Positions 8,566-17,329 of a stretch of 51,514 bases of DNA are shown piece by piece. The DNA lies in the NCBI GenBank assembly GCA_017479935.1, contig JAFVBO010000114.1, positions 1-51,514 of the forward strand. The letters run 5' to 3'. The position numbers and the translations under genes are program-made. The DNA is from Lachnospiraceae bacterium (lineage in GTDB: Bacteria; Bacillota; Clostridia; Lachnospirales; Lachnospiraceae). Numbering within the stretch: the stretch's first letter is position 1; every line of letters begins with the position of its first letter. The notes beneath the pieces are model-generated. The model searched no databases. It saw nothing but the letters and a program-made list of their open reading frames with translations, and was not told the origin of the DNA.

Positions 8566-9684
8566 TTACAGGAAATCCCGGATCTTCTTGCTTCTCACCG
8601 GGTTTCTGAGCTTGCGGAGAGCCTTGGCTTCAATCTGGCGGATGCGCTCCCGGGTTACGTTGAACTCCTTTCCCACTTCCTCCAGCGTGCGCGGATGGCC
8701 GTCTTCCAAGCCAAACCGAAGCACAATCACCTGTCTCTCGCGATCCTTTAAATCTCCGAGCAGCTCATCAATATGCTCCCGGAGCATTACCGTTTCCACG
8801 TTTCCCTCGGGCGTGACCGCGTTGTTGTCCGCCACAAAATCTCCCAGGTTCGAATCGTCCTCCTCGCCGATGGGAGTTTCCAGAGAAGCAGGCTCGCGGG
8901 CGATCTGCATGATCTCCATCACCTTTTCCTCTGTCATATCCAGAGCCTGTGCCAGCTCGGCAACCGAAGGCTCATAGCCAAGTTCCAGGGTCAGCTTGCG
9001 CTGCATCTTGGACATTTTGTTGATCGTTTCCACCATGTGAACCGGTACCCGAATGGTTCGGGCCTGATCTGCCAGCGCACGGGTTACCGACTGACGGATC
9101 CACCAGGTTGCATAGGTACTGAGTTTGTAGCCTTTTGTGTAATCAAATTTCTCGACGCCCTTGATCAGTCCCAGATTGCCCTCCTGCACCAGATCCAGGA
9201 AGCTCATTCCGCGTCCCGTATATCTTTTGGCAATCGAGACAACGAGTCGAAGGTTCGATTCAATCAGACGCTCTTTGGCAGCCTGATCTCCCTCCGCCTT
9301 TCTTTTGGCAAGCCGAACTTCTTCGTCCGCCGACAGAAGCGGAACCGTTCCAATTTCCTTCAGATACATCCGGACCGGATCTTCTGTTCCAATACCATCC
9401 AGAAGGTCGATCGCATCCAGGTCGATGTCTTCCTCCGCGTCATCCGATGCAAAATCATCGTCGGCTTCGGGAATGTTGTCATCCATGGCCGGATCGTCAT
9501 CCATCACACGAAGCACATCGATCCCCTTCGCTTCCAGGTACTGATAGACATTTTCAATGTCTTCCGCCGAAAGCGAAACGCCTCGGAACATCTCATTGAT
9601 GTCATTCATATCCAGCGTGTTTTTCTTGCTGTTTCCGAGTTCGACAAGCTTCTGGAGGTTTTCCATCAGTTTTTCTTTTTCCAC
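8566..9684 (-). CDS. rpoD: Primary RNA polymerase sigma factor (SigA/RpoD)
   Basis: A 372-residue primary sigma factor. It has a short acidic region 1.1, then region 1.2 ([11 protein letters not shown]), region 2 ([55 protein letters not shown]), region 3 and region 4 ([35 protein letters not shown]). The start is the GTG at 9682-9684, seven bases after GGGAGG; the later ATG at 9664-9666 lacks its own site. In most Firmicutes rpoD follows dnaG. Here it follows mutY and sits at the end of an ilvB-ilvN-mutY-rpoD row, with a 61-base gap that may hold its own promoter. I saw no dnaG. Confidence 0.97.
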   Translation of the reverse strand: MEKEKLMENLQKLVELGNSKKNTLDMNDINEMFRGVSLSAEDIENVYQYLEAKGIDVLRVMDDDPAMDDNIPEADDDFASDDAEEDIDLDAIDLLDGIGTEDPVRMYLKEIGTVPLLSADEEVRLAKRKAEGDQAAKERLIESNLRLVVSIAKRYTGRGMSFLDLVQEGNLGLIKGVEKFDYTKGYKLSTYATWWIRQSVTRALADQARTIRVPVHMVETINKMSKMQRKLTLELGYEPSVAELAQALDMTEEKVMEIMQIAREPASLETPIGEEDDSNLGDFVADNNAVTPEGNVETVMLREHIDELLGDLKDRERQVIVLRFGLEDGHPRTLEEVGKEFNVTRERIRQIEAKALRKLRNPVRSKKIRDFL

Positions 9685-9745
9685 GAATATCCTCCCTCTC
9701 CATCTGCGTACCAAAAAATAAAGGAAACTAACCCATGCTAAATGT

Positions 9746-10888
9746 TTATTGTATCACTCCTTCAAGGATTTGTAAAGCTTTTTTCCTATAAAATTGAAAA
9801 GCTCCCGGAAGCGCGTACTTGTCGCTTAACTTTTCAGCGGTTGCAAACACAAGTCCCTTCGCTTCCTCCACCATAAACAGATAGCCGGTCATGTGCCATT
9901 CCACATGCGTGAAAATATGCCGTGTCTCCCCCAGTTCAATCGGGGGATACTCTGTTCGTATGGCATATTCCCTGCCGATGCGCAAAAACACCTCTTCAAC
10001 GGTCAGTTTTCCTTCCAGCGCCGGAAACTCATACATTCCGGCTAACAGCCCTGCCTCCGGACGTTTTCTTACCCCCACTTTTCCGTCGTGGACGAGAAGC
10101 AGAATGGTTTTTTCCTCTATCCTTCGCGGCTTCTTTTCCGCCCGCACGGGCAATTCACCTGCGATTCCGTTTTTTCTTCCCAGACAGACAGAAGAAAGCG
10201 GGCAGGTTTCACACAGCGGCGTGTGGCCGGGAAGGCAGATCGTTTCTCCCAGTTCCATGAGCGCCTCGTTAAAGGTACCGGGATCGTTGGGTATGCCTGC
10301 GGTCAGGGCATCTTCCGCTTCCCGCCGGATCGCCTGCTTCTGAATATCCTCCCGGCTTTCGCACACACGGGACAGCACCCGCAGAACATTTCCATCCACC
10401 GCCGGTACCGGTATCTGAAAGGCAATGGAGGCGATGGCGCCGGCCGTGTAGTGCCCGATGCCAGGCAGGTTCAGCAATGCCTGATAATCCTGCGGCATCG
10501 TTCCACCATACTGCTCCATCAGGACCTGCGCCGCTTTTTTCAGATTGCGCGCCCGGCTGTAATACCCCAGTCCTTCCCAAAGCTTTAAAAGCCGATCTTC
10601 CGAAATATTCGCAAGCGAAGGGATGTCCGGCAGTTCCTTGATAAAGCGATCATAGTATGGCCTCACCGCTTCGATCCGCGTCTGCTGCAGCATAATCTCC
10701 GACACCCAGATCTTGTACGGGTTTCGCCCCTCCCTCCACGGAAGAACCCGTCCGCACATCCGGTACCAGCCGGGAAGAATGTCCGCCATCTGGCGGATCT
10801 GCTCCTGGGAAAAATGAGAGCGCTTCTGCAACACCTGTTGCTCGGAGCCCTCCGCCGCATCAGGCCTCTTCTGCGATTTCCCGGTCAT
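9746..10888 (-). CDS. mutY: A/G-specific adenine glycosylase
   Basis: About 380 residues. MutY removes adenine mispaired with 8-oxoguanine or guanine. Visible features are the N-terminal catalytic region ([28 protein letters not shown]), the helix-hairpin-helix and catalytic Asp ([28 protein letters not shown]), and the iron-sulfur ligands Cys-x7-Cys-x2-Cys-x5-Cys in [20 protein letters not shown]-terminal NUDIX-like domain carries the [12 protein letters not shown] stretch. The 5' end overlaps ilvN by about 29 bases, so translation is probably coupled. The ATG at 10886-10888 is assumed; a GTG four codons upstream is an alternative. Confidence 0.93.
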   Translation of the reverse strand: MTGKSQKRPDAAEGSEQQVLQKRSHFSQEQIRQMADILPGWYRMCGRVLPWREGRNPYKIWVSEIMLQQTRIEAVRPYYDRFIKELPDIPSLANISEDRLLKLWEGLGYYSRARNLKKAAQVLMEQYGGTMPQDYQALLNLPGIGHYTAGAIASIAFQIPVPAVDGNVLRVLSRVCESREDIQKQAIRREAEDALTAGIPNDPGTFNEALMELGETICLPGHTPLCETCPLSSVCLGRKNGIAGELPVRAEKKPRRIEEKTILLLVHDGKVGVRKRPEAGLLAGMYEFPALEGKLTVEEVFLRIGREYAIRTEYPPIELGETRHIFTHVEWHMTGYLFMVEEAKGLVFATAEKLSDKYALPGAFQFYRKKALQILEGVIQ

Positions 10889-11396
10889 CGTCCCGCACAC
10901 TCCGATTTGTCAGACAGTCATCGCCACGCCCCATGGCCACCAGACCGGTCCGGCAGATTTCCATAATACCATATTCCTTCATCAGCTCGATAAACGCCTC
11001 CAGCTTGGTTCCCTCACCGGTAATCTCCACGGTGATGGAACGCTTGGAGTAGTCAACGATCTTGCTTCGAAACGCGTTGACGGCATCCATGATTTCCTGG
11101 CGCTTGCCCTGATCCGTGTTGATCTTCATGATGACCAGCTCTCGTTTCACGGACGAATCGGGGTACATCTCGCTCACATGGATCACATCGTGCAGCTTTC
11201 TGAGCTGCCGGATCAGCTGATCGCGGTCGTGATCGGTTCCGTTGATGGCGATGGTCATGCGGGAGATCGCTTTATTCTCGGTTTCTCCCACCGCCAGACT
11301 TTCAATGTTAAAGCCTCTCCGGGCAAACATGGACGCGATACGGGTCAGAACGCCATATCGGTTATTCACCAGAAGTCCAATCAGGTATTTTCTCAT
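10860..11396 (-). CDS. ilvN: Acetolactate synthase small (regulatory) subunit
   Basis: A 178-residue protein starting MRKYLIGLLVNNRYGVLTRI, an ACT domain with the RRGFNIESLAVG stretch typical of IlvN/IlvH, followed by the C-terminal domain with RSITVEITGEG. It binds valine and confers feedback control on the catalytic subunit IlvB. The ATG at 11394-11396 fits family starts; AAAGGAG lies 11 bases upstream. It follows ilvB by 32 bases and overlaps mutY at its 3' end. The transcript begins behind a valine-codon attenuator. Confidence 0.94.
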   Translation of the reverse strand: MRKYLIGLLVNNRYGVLTRIASMFARRGFNIESLAVGETENKAISRMTIAINGTDHDRDQLIRQLRKLHDVIHVSEMYPDSSVKRELVIMKINTDQGKRQEIMDAVNAFRSKIVDYSKRSITVEITGEGTKLEAFIELMKEYGIMEICRTGLVAMGRGDDCLTNRSVRDDDREIAEEA

Positions 11397-11428
11397 CTCT
11401 TTGGCTTCTCCTTTCTCTTTGTACACCA

Positions 11429-13108
11429 TCATCCCTGTTTTTTCGGAAGCATGATTTCTTCAAAGGAACGGTTCGGCGGAACCATCGGATAGACAAAGTC
11501 ATCCGGATTGATCTGACATTCAATCAGCGCCGGCCCCTCTGCCTCCCAGGCTTTCTGGAACGCTACCCGGAATTCATCTGGCGTGGCCGCCTTCAGACCG
11601 ATCGCGCCAAACGCCTCGGCCAGTCTGACAAAATCCGTCCGCCTGTTTGTGGTCGTCTGTGAATAGTGCGCATGGCTGAAAAAGTTCTGAAGCTGCCGCA
11701 CCATACCGAGCACCCGGTTATTCATAAGTACCACGATCACGGGAAGCCCGTGCGTGACAGCCGTTCCGAGCTCGTTCATGTTCATGGCAAAGCTTCCGTC
11801 GCCGGTAAAGAGAACCGTTTTCTTTCCGGTTGCCACCGCCGCGCCATTGGCGGCGCCCATGCCATATCCCATGGTCCCGAGGCCGCCGCTGGAAAGGCAG
11901 GTTCTGGGCTCTTTAAACGGATACCGCTGCGCCACCCACATCTGGTGCTGGCCTACATCGGTCACAATCGGGGTATCCGGATTGACTACCTTCGCGACCT
12001 CGTCGATCACGCCGTAGGGAGAAAGCAAACCCTCGAAGTGCTGCTCCGTTTCCTTTTCAAGCCGCTTCATCCCGGCCACATCCTTTTTCCATTCGGGATG
12101 GGAAACGTTCTCCAATCGCGCGTTCAAACGTTCCAGGATTTCCTTCGCATCGCCAATGAGCCCCAGCGTGCTTTTCACATTCTTATCAATCTCGGCCTGA
12201 TCCGCATCGATGTGCAGGATGGCCGCGTTTTTGGCAAACTTTTTCTTGTCTCCCACGGCACGGTCGCTGAAGCGCGCGCCCACCGCAATCAGCAGGTCGC
12301 ATTCGTGGATGGCCCGATTGGCCGCATAGCCGCCGTGCATACCGGACATACCTAAGACCCGGGGATTCTCCGCGGAAACTGCCGAAAGCCCCAGAAGGCT
12401 CTGACAAATCGCGGCATCTATCTTCTCCGCCATCGCAAGGACTTCCGCCCCCGCATCCGAGGAGAGCACGCCGCCGCCGATGTACAGGCAGGGCTTTTTA
12501 CTGGCTTTCAGCATGGAAACCGCCTCTTCAATCTCCTTTTCCGTGTATAAAGAGGCCGGTTTTTTCTTCGGTGCAGGGCCTGCAGCCGGGAAGAACTCCG
12601 TCACTGCCTGCTGAATATCCTTCGGAATATCCACGAGCACCGGGCCCGGCCTTCCGGAACTGGCAAGCGAAAAAGCTTCCCGCAGGATAAAGGCCAGATC
12701 TTCCACACGGCGCACGGTATAGCTGTGCTTCACGATCCCCAGGGTCACCCCGACGATATCCACTTCCTGGAACGTATCCTGCCCGATCACACTCGACGCC
12801 ACGTTTCCCGTGATGGCCAGAAGCGGAATCGAATCCAGGTAGGCCGTGGCGATTCCTGTCACCAGATTGGTCGCGCCGGGACCGGACGTTGCCAGGCATA
12901 CCCCTACCTTTCCGGTCGCCCTGGCATATCCGTCTGCCGCATGGGCCGCGCCTTGTTCATGGGAAGTCAGAATATGACGGATCTTTCCTTCGTATCGATA
13001 TAACTCTTCGTAAATATCCAGAACTGTGCCGCCCGGATAACCGAACACGACATCGCACCCCTGCTCCAGCAGGATTTCCATCAGAATCTGCGCGCCTTTG
13101 CACTTCAT
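11429..13108 (-). CDS. ilvB: Acetolactate synthase large (catalytic) subunit
   Basis: A 559-residue thiamine diphosphate enzyme that makes acetolactate from pyruvate, the first common step of valine, leucine and isoleucine synthesis. Visible are the catalytic glutamate in SHEQGAAHAADGYARATGK, the GPGATNLVTGIATAYLDS stretch, the FAD-region RFSDRAVGDKKKFAK, and the thiamine diphosphate motif GDGSFAMNMNELGTA...NN. The ATG is preceded by AAAGGAG at an 8-base spacing. The ribosome site lies just behind a terminator hairpin (13135-13161) preceded by a valine-rich leader peptide, so expression is very likely controlled by attenuation. Confidence 0.97.
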   Translation of the reverse strand: MKCKGAQILMEILLEQGCDVVFGYPGGTVLDIYEELYRYEGKIRHILTSHEQGAAHAADGYARATGKVGVCLATSGPGATNLVTGIATAYLDSIPLLAITGNVASSVIGQDTFQEVDIVGVTLGIVKHSYTVRRVEDLAFILREAFSLASSGRPGPVLVDIPKDIQQAVTEFFPAAGPAPKKKPASLYTEKEIEEAVSMLKASKKPCLYIGGGVLSSDAGAEVLAMAEKIDAAICQSLLGLSAVSAENPRVLGMSGMHGGYAANRAIHECDLLIAVGARFSDRAVGDKKKFAKNAAILHIDADQAEIDKNVKSTLGLIGDAKEILERLNARLENVSHPEWKKDVAGMKRLEKETEQHFEGLLSPYGVIDEVAKVVNPDTPIVTDVGQHQMWVAQRYPFKEPRTCLSSGGLGTMGYGMGAANGAAVATGKKTVLFTGDGSFAMNMNELGTAVTHGLPVIVVLMNNRVLGMVRQLQNFFSHAHYSQTTTNRRTDFVRLAEAFGAIGLKAATPDEFRVAFQKAWEAEGPALIECQINPDDFVYPMVPPNRSFEEIMLPKKQG

Positions 13109-13134
13109 GGCCTTTCTCCTTTCATAATAGAAAC

Positions 13135-13161
13135 CCCCCGGGCTTTTGATGCGCCCGGGGG
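13135..13161 (-). terminator. Attenuator terminator before ilvB
   Basis: On the minus strand, CCCCCGGGC (13161-13153) and GCCCGGGGG (13143-13135) form a 9-bp GC stem with a 9-base loop, followed by TTTCTATT. It lies about 30 bases before ilvB. The alternative pairing CGGGCGC (13157-13151) with GCGCCTG (13217-13211) would block it. Confidence 0.75.
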
Positions 13162-13216
13162 TCTATGCTTTTGCTTATTGTGAAGCTTGATGCATGTACC
13201 AATCATCTGACAGGCG

Positions 13217-13309
13217 CTATAATATATCACTCTTCCGAAGAACTACGACTACCTTCGAAACAGCGACCGCTACGACGACTGCTACTACCTTGTGCATACT
13301 TTTCTGCAT
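13217..13309 (-). CDS. ilvL: ilvB leader peptide, valine-rich (attenuation)
   Basis: A 30-residue frame: MQKSMHKVVAVVVAVAVS, then KVVVVLRKSDIL. It has 11 valines (GTA, GTC and GTT codons) in 16 consecutive codons, followed by Leu, Ile and Leu. The ATG at 13307-13309 has AGGTG six bases upstream. The frame lies between a housekeeping promoter and the terminator in front of ilvB. The bases GCGCCTG at 13217-13211, starting at the last base of the stop codon, can pair with CGGGCGC of the terminator. A ribosome stalled on Val codons would leave that segment free and let the operon be read; a ribosome reaching the stop codon would cover it and let the terminator fold. The mechanism is inferred from the classic ilv and leu leaders. 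Confidence 0.85.
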   Translation of the reverse strand: MQKSMHKVVAVVVAVAVSKVVVVLRKSDIL

Positions 13310-13364
13310 CGCATTCACCTGTCTACTGTACAAACTTGTGTACACTCTTTTGTGCGTTTTCCCT

Positions 13365-13393
13365 ATGGTAACACAGGAAAGTTCGAAAATCAA
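13365..13393 (-). promoter_or_regulatory. ilvBN operon promoter (TTGATT-N17-TACCAT)
   Basis: TTGATT at 13393-13388, a 17-base spacer and TACCAT at 13370-13365 on the minus strand. Transcription would start near 13358, about 50 bases before the leader peptide start. Confidence 0.6.
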
Positions 13394-13516
13394 GCTAAAT
13401 ATGGATTTTTCTGCTGAGCTGTGCTATACTGTTCCCCCGGACTAAAAAGCGTCCGGCTTTCATCTTCGGCAGCACACCTGCCGCCTATATTCAGACAGGA
13501 GGAGGAACAACAGGCT

Positions 13517-13828
13517 ATGATCAAACGCACCGATCTTCTCACGCTCAACTTTTACAAAAAAGAAAAATTTACCGGAAGCTTTCACGGCATGCGCTACCGG
13601 GTGGAAAAGACAGACGATGGTCTTCTGGCGACCGTCTGGCCGGAGCCCTTTAACTTCGAAAAAACGCCGGGGGAGCTGAAAACTTCTGCAACCTTCCCGT
13701 TTGACGAAGAGGGACTCTCCCTTGTGACGGAATACTTAAACAACCAGTATACCTCCCGGGAAGCGGAATGGAAGTCCACCGGTCTGAACTTTACTTCAGA
13801 ATCATTTCCGCGTCCGGCAGAACCGTGA
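13517..13828 (+). CDS. Conserved-looking small protein of unknown function, 103 aa
   Basis: A 103-residue soluble protein beginning MIKRTDLLTLNFYKKEKFTG, with aromatic and charged residues but no motif I can name and no signal or membrane segment. The ATG at 13517 has AGGAGGA about a dozen bases upstream; an in-frame start at 13421 gives a low-quality N-terminus and is rejected. Its 3' end overlaps the 3' end of the convergent Lrp-type gene by 38 bases, so the two transcripts could form antisense pairs. Similar short proteins have been loosely labelled acetyltransferases, but I see no GNAT motif. Confidence 0.7.
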   Translation: MIKRTDLLTLNFYKKEKFTGSFHGMRYRVEKTDDGLLATVWPEPFNFEKTPGELKTSATFPFDEEGLSLVTEYLNNQYTSREAEWKSTGLNFTSESFPRPAEP

Positions 13829-14258
13829 CATCCTCCTTCATCGTGGACAGGACGATCATGGTTTTGGTATACTGTACGCCCTTCGTGGACTTGATGGCGT
13901 AAATCAGCTGCTCTAACGACTGGGTTGACTTGGTGACTACCTTCAGCATGTAGTCAAAATCTCCCGCCAGCATGTGCCCCTCCAAAATATGGGGGTCACG
14001 GCGGATCATATCTTCAATCGTGTTGGAATAAAACTCCGGGTTTTCAATCCGAAGCATGATAAATGCTTTGATGTCCTGGCCGATCTTGTTGCGGTCCAGA
14101 ATAGTGGTATACTGACTGATGACACCGGAGTTTTCCAGGCGGCGGATCCGTTCACTGACGGCCGATACCGACATGTTAATGGTTTCTCCGATCGCGGATG
14201 TACTCATCCGGGCATTCTTTTTCAGACATTCCAGAATACGATAATCTATTTTATCCAT
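13791..14258 (-). CDS. Lrp/AsnC family transcriptional regulator
   Basis: A 155-residue DNA-binding protein. The N-terminal winged helix-turn-helix (MDKIDYRILECLKKNARMST, ERIRRLENSGVISQY) is followed by the C-terminal RAM effector-binding domain (GHMLAGDFDYMLKVVTKS). Lrp proteins sense amino acids and control amino-acid metabolism. The ATG at 14256-14258 sits behind GAGGAG at a normal spacing. It lies close to the ilvBN operon but is separated from it by a convergent small gene; regulation of ilvBN is possible but unproven. Confidence 0.92.
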   Translation of the reverse strand: MDKIDYRILECLKKNARMSTSAIGETINMSVSAVSERIRRLENSGVISQYTTILDRNKIGQDIKAFIMLRIENPEFYSNTIEDMIRRDPHILEGHMLAGDFDYMLKVVTKSTQSLEQLIYAIKSTKGVQYTKTMIVLSTMKEDVTVLPDAEMILK

Positions 14259-14397
14259 CAGGGTGCTCCTCTCCTCTTTCGCCGAACATTTTTCTGCTAT
14301 CCGCAAAAATGCAAGTTGTTTGGCTATTCCCCAAAAATGTTTTTTTAAAAACGCAATTTAGGAAAACATTTTCAGCACACCCCATTGTATTCAAAGA

Positions 14398-15732
14398 TCA
14401 TTCCTCTGTCAAGTCATTTATTGTGGAATTTCCCTTTTTCGTGGCAAAGTAGGCTTCCATCCACTCCGTGCCGGCGTGCACCACAAAGAAGAACTCGTCC
14501 CCCGTGGCAAATTCCGTGCAGGCAAACACATACGCGTTGCTGTCGATGGGCTCCATCGGCTCCATCACATGCACCGACTGCAGCGTTTCCTCATCCGTAA
14601 CCGGAACCACATCACAGTATCCCAGGCGATCCAGGAATGTGCTGACCTGCTCTGTCAGGTGGCTCTGGATGGTCTCCCTTTCGATGGCACCTCCTCCGAT
14701 CATGTTCAGGAAGGCTTCCGCCTCCTCGTTCGCCATGTTGTTCTCGGTGCGGGACCAGTTAAAATACTTCCCAAGACCCTTCGCGGAGCTGATGCTGTCC
14801 GAGATATTCTCCTCGGGAGACCCTTCCGTCCGGGGCGTGGACGCCGCCATGTGCTTTTCGCCGTTCGCGATCACTTCCGAGTTTTTCTCCTGAATCTCAG
14901 AGAGTGCCTCCAGCCTCAAAAACATTTTGTACCCATTGGAATAGTTAAAATAATTGTTGAGTACGTTGTGAAGCCGTTCATTCGCGGTTCCGCTGCTCTT
15001 GGCAAGGATGTTCTGCAGACGCGACCATACCTGATTGTACATGTTCACCATCATCTCATCATCGTTATACCCTACGCGGATTCCGACCAGATTTCCGGTG
15101 ATGTCATCGATATATACGTTCGCAACCTCATGGGGGTTGGATGGATTGACAAAGCAGAAGCACCAGAGCGTGCAGCTATATTTCTGCAAAAAGGTTTCCC
15201 GGAAGATGGTTCCCTCTACCCGGTCCAAAGTCCAGCTGTTGTAATAAAAATTCCACCAGTCCGGCATCAGCCCGAACACTTCCAGATTGCACACGGCACG
15301 GATGCAGTTGCCCTGCTCCAAAATCTGCTCGTTGCCGTGCCAGACATTGTAGGAATCCCGCATGCCGATATTGATGCGCCCGATGATACTTTCCGCGGCA
15401 GCCGTGCTGTATTCAATCTCCGCGAGTCCCGTTTCCGAGTCGCCCTCCCACTGTCCGCTGATCAGGAACAGACGGTTATAGAAATTGTCCATGGTCGTAT
15501 CGGCCATGAGTGTGCGCGCCGTATAATTTCCGTAGGCGGTCTGCACGACATCGTTAAACTGCCGGTCTTTCATCCGCAAAATAAGTCCGGGGGAAAGAAG
15601 GCACAAAAACAGCGCGGCGCCAACGGCAATGGCCATGCCGATCAGGTAATTGCGCCTTTTCGGTTCCAGGTTGCGAAACGCATGCATCCGCTCTTTGCTC
15701 CATTCGGAGATGTTCTTTTTCCACTCTTTCAC
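14398..15732 (-). CDS. Membrane-anchored extracytoplasmic protein of unknown function
   Basis: A 444-residue protein with a basic cytoplasmic N-terminus (about 28 residues), one membrane segment (YLIGMAIAVGAALFLCLLSP) and a large outer domain rich in aromatics and acidic residues. No known motif is recognised. The start is a GTG overlapping the TGA stop of the histidine kinase gene (GTGA), with GGGGAGGA upstream inside that gene, so translation is coupled. It is the third gene of a response-regulator, kinase, membrane-protein unit. A role as sensor partner or as output of the two-component system is likely, but not shown by its sequence. Confidence 0.8.
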   Translation of the reverse strand: MKEWKKNISEWSKERMHAFRNLEPKRRNYLIGMAIAVGAALFLCLLSPGLILRMKDRQFNDVVQTAYGNYTARTLMADTTMDNFYNRLFLISGQWEGDSETGLAEIEYSTAAAESIIGRINIGMRDSYNVWHGNEQILEQGNCIRAVCNLEVFGLMPDWWNFYYNSWTLDRVEGTIFRETFLQKYSCTLWCFCFVNPSNPHEVANVYIDDITGNLVGIRVGYNDDEMMVNMYNQVWSRLQNILAKSSGTANERLHNVLNNYFNYSNGYKMFLRLEALSEIQEKNSEVIANGEKHMAASTPRTEGSPEENISDSISSAKGLGKYFNWSRTENNMANEEAEAFLNMIGGGAIERETIQSHLTEQVSTFLDRLGYCDVVPVTDEETLQSVHVMEPMEPIDSNAYVFACTEFATGDEFFFVVHAGTEWMEAYFATKKGNSTINDLTEE

Positions 15733-17318
15733 AGCTTTTCCTCCCCGAAGATATCTTCCATGATATAGTCGTCCGTTTCTTCGATCTCCTTGGCCTCATT
15801 CATCTCTTCGATTTCGCCAAGTTCTTCGATTTCACCGAGTTCCTCAATCTCGCCAAGCTCGGCAATGTCGTCCATCTCTCCGGCCTCATCATTTCTGTCC
15901 TCCAGATGATACGCCTGGAAAGCCACTCGCATGGTGGTGCCTTCACCCAGCTTGCTTTCGATCGATAACGTTCCTCCGTTCTTTTTCAGGATACGGTCCG
16001 TGAGCGCCAGGCCAAGGCCTGCGCCTCCGCTCTCCCGGGACCGGGATTTGTCGACCATATAGAACGCTTCCGTGATCTTTTGAATCTCTTCCTCCGGAAT
16101 GCCAAAGCCAAAATCCCGCACCTCCAGGTATACGGTTTCTTCCTCCTGATGCGCGGCCAGAATGATTTTGCTTCCTTCCTGGGACGCCTTCCGGCTGTTG
16201 TCGACCATGTTGATGAACGCCGTCTTTAAAAGATCCGGCTCGCCTAAGATATACACATCCTTTGCGTCAATCTCCATCGTGATCGACTTGGCGCTCAGCA
16301 TAGGCTCCGTGCTCTCCATGATCTGCTCAAACAGATTCGGGACGCGGATCGGCACCAGTTCAATCTCCTCCCGGTTTAAGAGGAGCAGATCAAACAGCTT
16401 CATGGACATGGTCTCAAGGCGCATGCCTTCGTTAAAGATGTAGTTGGCGGCAAGAATGCGGGTTTCATCCGGCAGATTTCTGGACCGGATCATGTCCGCA
16501 TATCCGATAATGGAAGTCAGAGGGGTCTTGATCTCGTGGGTGAAGTTTCCTACGAAATCCTCCTTTCGTCTTCCCTCCTCAATGAGCTCATTTACATGAT
16601 TCTCCACGGCCTCGGCCATGCGGTTGAAGGTTTTTCCCAGCTCTCCCACCTCATCGTCCGAGCGGACCACGCAGCGGACAAAATAGCTGCCCGAGGCGAT
16701 GACGGACGCGGTGCGGTTTAAGTGCATGATGGGCATGGTAAGCCACAGGGCCAGCAGATAGTTGATCAGACTGCAGATGATCAGAACCAGGGAAGCCGTG
16801 AGCGCGTAAAACCCAAGCATCTGTTCCCGATCGTCAAACACCGTGCTGATGTCTCGCCTGGAAAACAGAAACGCGAATTCATTGTTGATGTTCAGGCTGC
16901 AGGCCGTCTCCACATACCAGGTCTGATCCTTCCGGTAGACGATATAATTCTTCTGCCCTCGCTCCGACAGGCTTTCCACCAGTTCCCACCGGACCTCGCT
17001 GTAATCGGCGCCGTTGTAATAAATATTCCGGGCGGCATCCGTCACCGCGAAGCTGCTTCTGGAGCCGGAAAAGTTGCCGGCAATCGCCTCCGCGGCTTCC
17101 GTCAGACTGGCTAAGCCGTCAAATTCGTTTCTTCGGATCTGATAAACCAGCTCGTTTTCCAGCGCGATCTGAATAAACTGGTTTTCCTCCAGGGCCACAT
17201 CGATTTCCCGGTTGCGGTTTCTCTCAAAACTGTGCTGAATCAGCAAAAAGCCACTGACCGAGAAGGCAATGGCTAATAAAAACAGATTACTTATCAGTAT
17301 TTTCCAGCGAAACTTCAA
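15729..17318 (-). CDS. Sensor histidine kinase (HAMP, HisKA, HATPase)
   Basis: About 529 residues. There are two membrane segments (near residues 10-30 and 170-190) around an outer sensor domain, a HAMP linker, the phospho-acceptor His in NFTHEIKTPLTSIIGYADM, then an ATPase domain with NMVDNSRKAS, DFGFGIPEEEI and GGAGLGLALTDRI. The start is TTG at 17316-17318, supported by AGGAGG seven bases away that overlaps the stop region of the response regulator gene. The C-terminus carries an unusual acidic tail of about 45 residues with a tandem ELGEIE motif (GEIEELGEIEELGEIEE). Confidence 0.93.
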   Translation of the reverse strand: MKFRWKILISNLFLLAIAFSVSGFLLIQHSFERNRNREIDVALEENQFIQIALENELVYQIRRNEFDGLASLTEAAEAIAGNFSGSRSSFAVTDAARNIYYNGADYSEVRWELVESLSERGQKNYIVYRKDQTWYVETACSLNINNEFAFLFSRRDISTVFDDREQMLGFYALTASLVLIICSLINYLLALWLTMPIMHLNRTASVIASGSYFVRCVVRSDDEVGELGKTFNRMAEAVENHVNELIEEGRRKEDFVGNFTHEIKTPLTSIIGYADMIRSRNLPDETRILAANYIFNEGMRLETMSMKLFDLLLLNREEIELVPIRVPNLFEQIMESTEPMLSAKSITMEIDAKDVYILGEPDLLKTAFINMVDNSRKASQEGSKIILAAHQEEETVYLEVRDFGFGIPEEEIQKITEAFYMVDKSRSRESGGAGLGLALTDRILKKNGGTLSIESKLGEGTTMRVAFQAYHLEDRNDEAGEMDDIAELGEIEELGEIEELGEIEEMNEAKEIEETDDYIMEDIFGEEKL

Positions 17319-17329
17319 AGAGCGGCCTC

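Noticed and set aside
10200-10260. Seven rather than six residues between the first two cluster cysteines of MutY
   Set aside because: As far as I recall this spacing is usual in clostridial MutY proteins, so it is not a defect.
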